From assembly GCA_025403435.1 (NCBI GenBank), contig CM046341.1:23596908-23660907 (forward strand): a DNA stretch of 64,000 bases, written 5' to 3'. The stretch comes from Artocarpus heterophyllus (lineage: Eukaryota > Streptophyta > Magnoliopsida > Rosales > Moraceae). The position numbers were made by a program, and so were the translations under genes. Positions 59,980 to 64,000 of this stretch are shown here, piece by piece. Below the pieces are notes generated by a model. It was not told where the DNA came from. It did not search any database and worked only from the letters and a program-made list of their open reading frames with translations. The stretch's first letter is position 1. Each line of letters opens with the position of its first letter.

Positions 59980-61994
59980 TGTTGGAAAAATTATACGTAG
60001 CGAAATTTTAAAATTTTTTATATTAGAGTATTTTCTAAAACATAAGTTTAACATGCTATATGCATAAATTAACCAGATCTTACTAATATTTGTGTGCTAA
60101 AAAGCTACTGTAATCAATGAAGAGAAGTAACATTCTAGAATGATCTCAACAAATTGGCCTTCTTTGCTATTCTCTATCCACGATTGAAGTGTGGGCTCAC
60201 GTTATTCAGCTGTTCCTATGTGGCTCTCCTTCCAACCAATTGAAAAATACATAAAGTTATAATTCGTGATTTGTGAATAATAGCTCTCCGGAGAGTTTCA
60301 GAGTCTCACTGACAGAGTTTCACTCTAGATTTCTTAACTAATCTCAATAATAATGAGACTCACTCTCCTTTTATAGAGGTTAGGCCTAGGAGTCAGTCCT
60401 TATCAGATAGAGCCTCAAAAATTTGAATCGGAATCAATATTTGATAAAATTCGCTTGAAAACGCGTGATCCTTTTATCGCCCAGTCGGCAGGCTGATCTG
60501 TCAATTCGGCCTACCAAACCTCCTCAATCGGTAGGCCAAACCTAAAGATTAGCCTTCCGAACTTGCAATAAAAAGTTCCCTGTGAATCTTTATTTTCCAC
60601 CTAAGATTCTAGTGATAGAGCCTTATTTTTAATTTAAATAACCCAATAAAGAAGTTATCTGATTAAAATAGTCAAATCTAGATAATCTCTAGGAAAATAA
60701 ATATTCTTGATAATTTGACAAATTTATCTTGAATTAATTTATTCAAAATTAATCCAACCGATAAACAGACATAAATTATCTAATCCCGAAAAATCAACAA
60801 GTTTATCTTGAATTAATTTTATCACAAAATTAATTCAACTGATAAACAAACATGAATTATTTGATTTTATTGAATTTCATCCAATTTGATAAATCTGACA
60901 TAAGTCACCAATTATTAGAAAAGCACACCGTATTGTTATAGGATTTTTATGAGCTAGCAAAGGGGACTTGATAGACCTATATAGTTCAACCTCCTGATCA
61001 TTATGAAACTCGATACCTCAGATATACATTTCATAATTATCAACTCTAATGTTATTCACTACAAGCTTGGAGCTGCACTCTCGAATTATATAGAATTACG
61101 AAGCCCGTATAGCTAAGTCTCCATGACATATCATAATGTATGGTATCCCCATAGAATTATCCATAATCAGCTTAAGGACAAGTTCTGTCTTACCTTCCTG
61201 GTTATTTTTATCTTACGTTTCATTATCTCACCATCGAAAAACTTACCATCCAAAGTCAGTATACCATTCGGTTACACTTATGTATCCAAATGGTTGAGCG
61301 CTCTAATTTTCTAATTACAGGATAACGCATATAAGAGGATATCAACTACTCTTAAAGAGGAGTTATGGATTCCATGTCTATGAATAATAGGTCTACGCTA
61401 TCAAGAGTCATGCCTCCAACGTACCGGCACGCATACCACTATAAAATGTAGATGTCACCCTTTGATATGTCAAAAGACATAAGTCAAGACAACGGGCCTA
61501 CTATTTATCTTAGGATGAAGATACAGTATAAATGATTGTCTAAAGTGAATTGATTTGCCGAGACAGAATTATTAATCCAAATTAATTCACTTTATGTCCC
61601 GATCGAACACATCGTCACATATGATAATGTGCCAATGTTTCTATTCGCGGAGTCCACCTCCAATGGCCAAGATAAATCATCTCCCAATAGGGATATAGAC
61701 AACATAACAATCTTTATATGAATAAAGTGCCCAACTTCCCTCGATTGCGGATCTCATAATTTAGACCGTCACCATAAGAATCGTGTCTTCCATATAATTT
61801 GTCCATCATATGCTCAATTCTTAAGGTTTAGACTGACAGTCTCAGACTTTATTTGCTTAACCTATATTCAACAAATATGAACGTAAAAAGGACAAGATTT
61901 GATATATAAATAATAAATAAATTCTTTATTGATAAAGAAAAATATCTCTAAAAACATATTACATTTTTACTCCTTAGAGCATACACGTCTAACA
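59980..61994 (-). repeat. 5' LTR of the 9.7-kb copia element
   Basis: 2015 bp, TGTTAGACGTG... on the minus strand. The iterated motif block is at about 60480-60565. Transcription would run leftward from the TATA box at 60375-60363. Confidence 0.92.
60363..60375 (-). promoter_or_regulatory. LTR TATA box
   Basis: TATAAAAGGAGAG on the minus strand, about 0.39 kb from the inner LTR edge. It corresponds in position to TATAAAAAGGGAG and TATAAATAGGGAG in solo LTRs A and B, so it is a conserved promoter element of the family. Confidence 0.7.
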
Positions 61995-61999
61995 ACTTG

Positions 62000-62397
62000 T
62001 TGAGCGAAAGCTCATCCAAGTATGGTCATACTGTAGGTAAGCAACCTATTAGTAATGCTTGATGGATTAGAGGGAAAGTGGCAGACGCTTAGATGGAGTC
62101 ATTGAATATGGATATTGCACGCTTTTATTTTCCACATTAGTTTTGTTAATTATGCCTCTTTTGATAATACGTAAAACTCTACGACACTAGTTATATATAT
62201 ATTTTAACGATTGTTAAACCACTATAATATGTTACTATTTCTATTGCAACAAAAATTAAAATTTGTTTTAAATTAAATTTATTAAGAAAGTTATCTTTCA
62301 AAATAGTTTTAAAAAAATGTTTTGTAAAATTATGTAATCTAAATAAATGTATATTTAAGTAGTTAAGTAACGGCCATATAGTTGGGGTCGTTACATT
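62000..62397 (+). mobile_element. Ty3/gypsy-like LTR, right part
   Basis: Continues the LTR interrupted at 52319, with GTCATACTGTAGGTAAGCAA near its start and GGGTCGTTACA near its end (about 62385-62395), a usual end of long plant gypsy LTRs. A near-repeat AGGGTCATTACA follows at 62406-62417. Confidence 0.5.
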
Positions 62398-62424
62398 ACG
62401 TAGTTAGGGTCATTACACAGAGAG

Positions 62425-64000
62425 GAGTCTTAAGAAGATCTCAAAAAGAAAGGTGATCTATTGTTCTTGATAAGTATGTGGCTTATCTACAAAAGTCAGA
62501 ACTTGACTTGGAAATTGATAATAATCCGATTTTAGATCTAGTTTCATTTTCACAAGCCATGGACAACATTGATTCTGGCAAGTGGTTTGATGCTATAGAA
62601 GTTGAGTTATAATCTATAAATCAAAATCAAGTTTAAAACCTTGTTGAGTTCCCTGAAGGTTGTAAAAAGGTCAGGTGTAAATAGGTCTTTAAGACCAAAC
62701 GAGACTCAAAAGACAATATTAAACAATATAATGCTAGAGTTGTTGCCAAAGGTTTTGCTCAAAGAAAGGTATTGACTACAAGGAGACTTTTTCACTGGTC
62801 TCTAAGAAAGATTCACTCAAAATTATTACAAGGCATTGGCTCATTTTGATTTAGAATTACATCAAATAGATGTGAAAACTGCCTTTCTTAATAGAAATTT
62901 AGATAAAGAATCTATATAGACCAACCTGAAGGCTTTTTAAGTAAAAGAAAGGGGCACATAGTATGTAAATTAAAGAAGTCAATATATGGATTTAAACAAG
63001 CTTCCCGACAATGGTATTTTAAGTTTAACGATATCATTACTTCATTTGGATTTAAAAAAACACCATTGATTGGTGTACATATATGAAGGTCAGTGGGAGC
63101 AAGTTTATTTTCTTATTCCTATATGTTGATGATATTTTGTTTGCTTCTAACGATTTTGGTTTATTACATGGGACCAAGAAATTCCTCTTTTAGAACTTTG
63201 AGATGAAAGACAGGGGTGAGGCAACTTATATGACAGGAATTGAAGTATTCTGTGATCGATCACAAGGATTATTGGAATTGTCTCAGAAAGGCTATATTAA
63301 CAAAGTTTTAAAGACATTTAAAAGAGATATATGTCCAGCAGTATAGTTCCAATTCAGAAAGGGGATACATTTAGTAATATGCAATGTTCAAAGAATGAAC
63401 TAGAGTGAGCATAAATGAATTCCTGTCTATTATTGGTAGCTTGTTGTATACTCAAACTTGCATTAGACCCGACATTAGTTTTACTATTTGGGATGTTAGA
63501 GAGATATCAAAGTAATCCAAAAATAGATTGTTGGAAAGCTGCAAAGAAAGTTCTTAGGTATTTTCAAGGATCAAAGGACCACATGCTCACTTATAGAAGA
63601 TGTGATCATCTAGAAGTGGTCAGTTACTCAGATTCAGACTTTGTTCAATGTGTTGACACTAGAAAATCTAGATTCGGTCACATGTTCCTTTTGGATGACG
63701 GAGCAATTTCATGAAAGAGTATGAAGCATTCCTTCATTGCTACATCCACTATGGAAGTCAAGTTTGTGGCATATGTTGAGGCCACAAGTCACGGTTTATG
63801 GTTGCGGAATTTCATTTCGAGATGGAGTTGTTGACAGTATAGCTAGGCCGTTGAAAATTTATTGTGATAATGTCAAAGCTGTCTTCTTTGCCAAGACCGA
63901 TAGGTATCTCGATAGTGCGAAACGTATGGGTATTAAGTACTTAATGGTTAAGCAAGAAGTTTGGGAACGTAAGGTGTCAATTGAACAAAGTAGTATCAAT
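62425..64000 (+). pseudogene. Broken copia pol fragment (RT-RNase H), cut by the window edge
   Basis: A third copia lineage. Recognisable blocks in order: YVAYLQKSELDLE (about 62470), FSQAMDNIDSGKWFDAIEVE (about 62550), FKTKRDSKDNIKQYNARVVA (about 62680), IDVKTAFLNRNLDKE (about 62865), the RT core YVDDILFASNDFG (about 63123), then LRYFQGSKDHMLTY and SYSDSDFVQCVDTRKS of RNase H (about 63560-63670), and further decayed text to the edge. Frameshifts and stops occur throughout. No LTR of this element is in the window. Confidence 0.88.

Larger units (their letters stand above)
52320..61994 (-). mobile_element. Full-length Ty1/copia element with about 2-kb LTRs (TSD ACTTG), defective
   Basis: 9675 bp in minus orientation. 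LTRs 61994-59980 (5') and 54301-52320 (3') begin TGTTAG and end CAACA in that orientation. A perfect ACTTG duplication lies at 52315-52319 and 61995-61999. The primer site is at 59977-59966, then a long leader, gag, protease, integrase, RT and RNase H, the Ty1/copia order. YVDDILLISNDVG in RT resembles the Tork-type branch (inference). This is the parent family of solo LTRs A and B and the split LTRs. The LTRs differ visibly in length and sequence, so the insertion is old. Confidence 0.93.

Noticed and set aside
1..64000. CRISPR arrays, bacterial operons, phage or defence systems
   Set aside because: Introns, plant gene families and plant LTR elements throughout; the repeats seen are transposon or tandem repeats without a spacer pattern.

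Overview
The window is plant nuclear DNA, most likely from a dicot. It holds two intact intron-rich host genes, both on the minus strand. They sit in AT-rich sequence filled with LTR retrotransposons that use the plant initiator-tRNA-Met primer site (TGGTATCAGAGC), solo LTRs, a plant Ptta/En-Spm-type transposase relic and small non-autonomous elements. No tRNA, rRNA or CRISPR-like array was seen. The species cannot be named from this sequence.

Layout. (1) 1236-7036, minus: a complete ten-exon gene for the catalytic subunit of protein phosphatase 6 (FyPP/PP6 type); the exons sum to 303 codons. Intron 4 carries a near-perfect 37-nt inverted repeat. (2) 7.3-9.4 kb: AT-rich intergenic DNA with MITE-like pieces. 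(3) 9370-16411: a retrotransposon nest. A 2.03-kb solo LTR (target-site duplication ATTCT) lies inside an older LTR of the same family, followed by a long Ty3/gypsy-like LTR. (4) about 16440-21085, minus: a decayed Ptta/En-Spm-type transposase gene with a Ulp1-like protease end, split by another 1.95-kb solo LTR. (5) 21.36-21.73 kb: a nested tandem repeat. (6) 22324-24900, minus: a partial, decayed duplicate of the neighbouring DUF639 gene, with a 461-bp solo LTR in its exon 2. (7) 25.86-26.9 kb: a MULE-like element enclosing GC-rich sequence with a 33-bp minisatellite. (8) 27432-40380, minus: an intact ten-exon DUF639-family gene (721 codons). Intron 8 holds a very young 5.1-kb Ty1/copia element in the opposite orientation. 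(9) 42.0-64.0 kb: a second nest. A 7.2-kb Ty3/gypsy element (target duplication ACATA) sits in a copia LTR. A 9.7-kb copia element with 2-kb LTRs (target duplication ACTTG) sits in a gypsy-like LTR. A broken copia pol fragment runs off the right edge.

One copia family with about 2-kb LTRs dominates: one full element, two solo LTRs with recognisable target duplications, and two split or truncated LTRs. Every copy carries an iterated GGCAGGCCGAAC-type motif, which recurs in the full element's leader between primer site and gag. The insertion order can be read from the nesting. Nothing here is clearly a new biochemical system. The most interesting leads are the intronic hairpin in PP6, the iterated motif of the copia family, and the contrasting fates of the two DUF639 copies.
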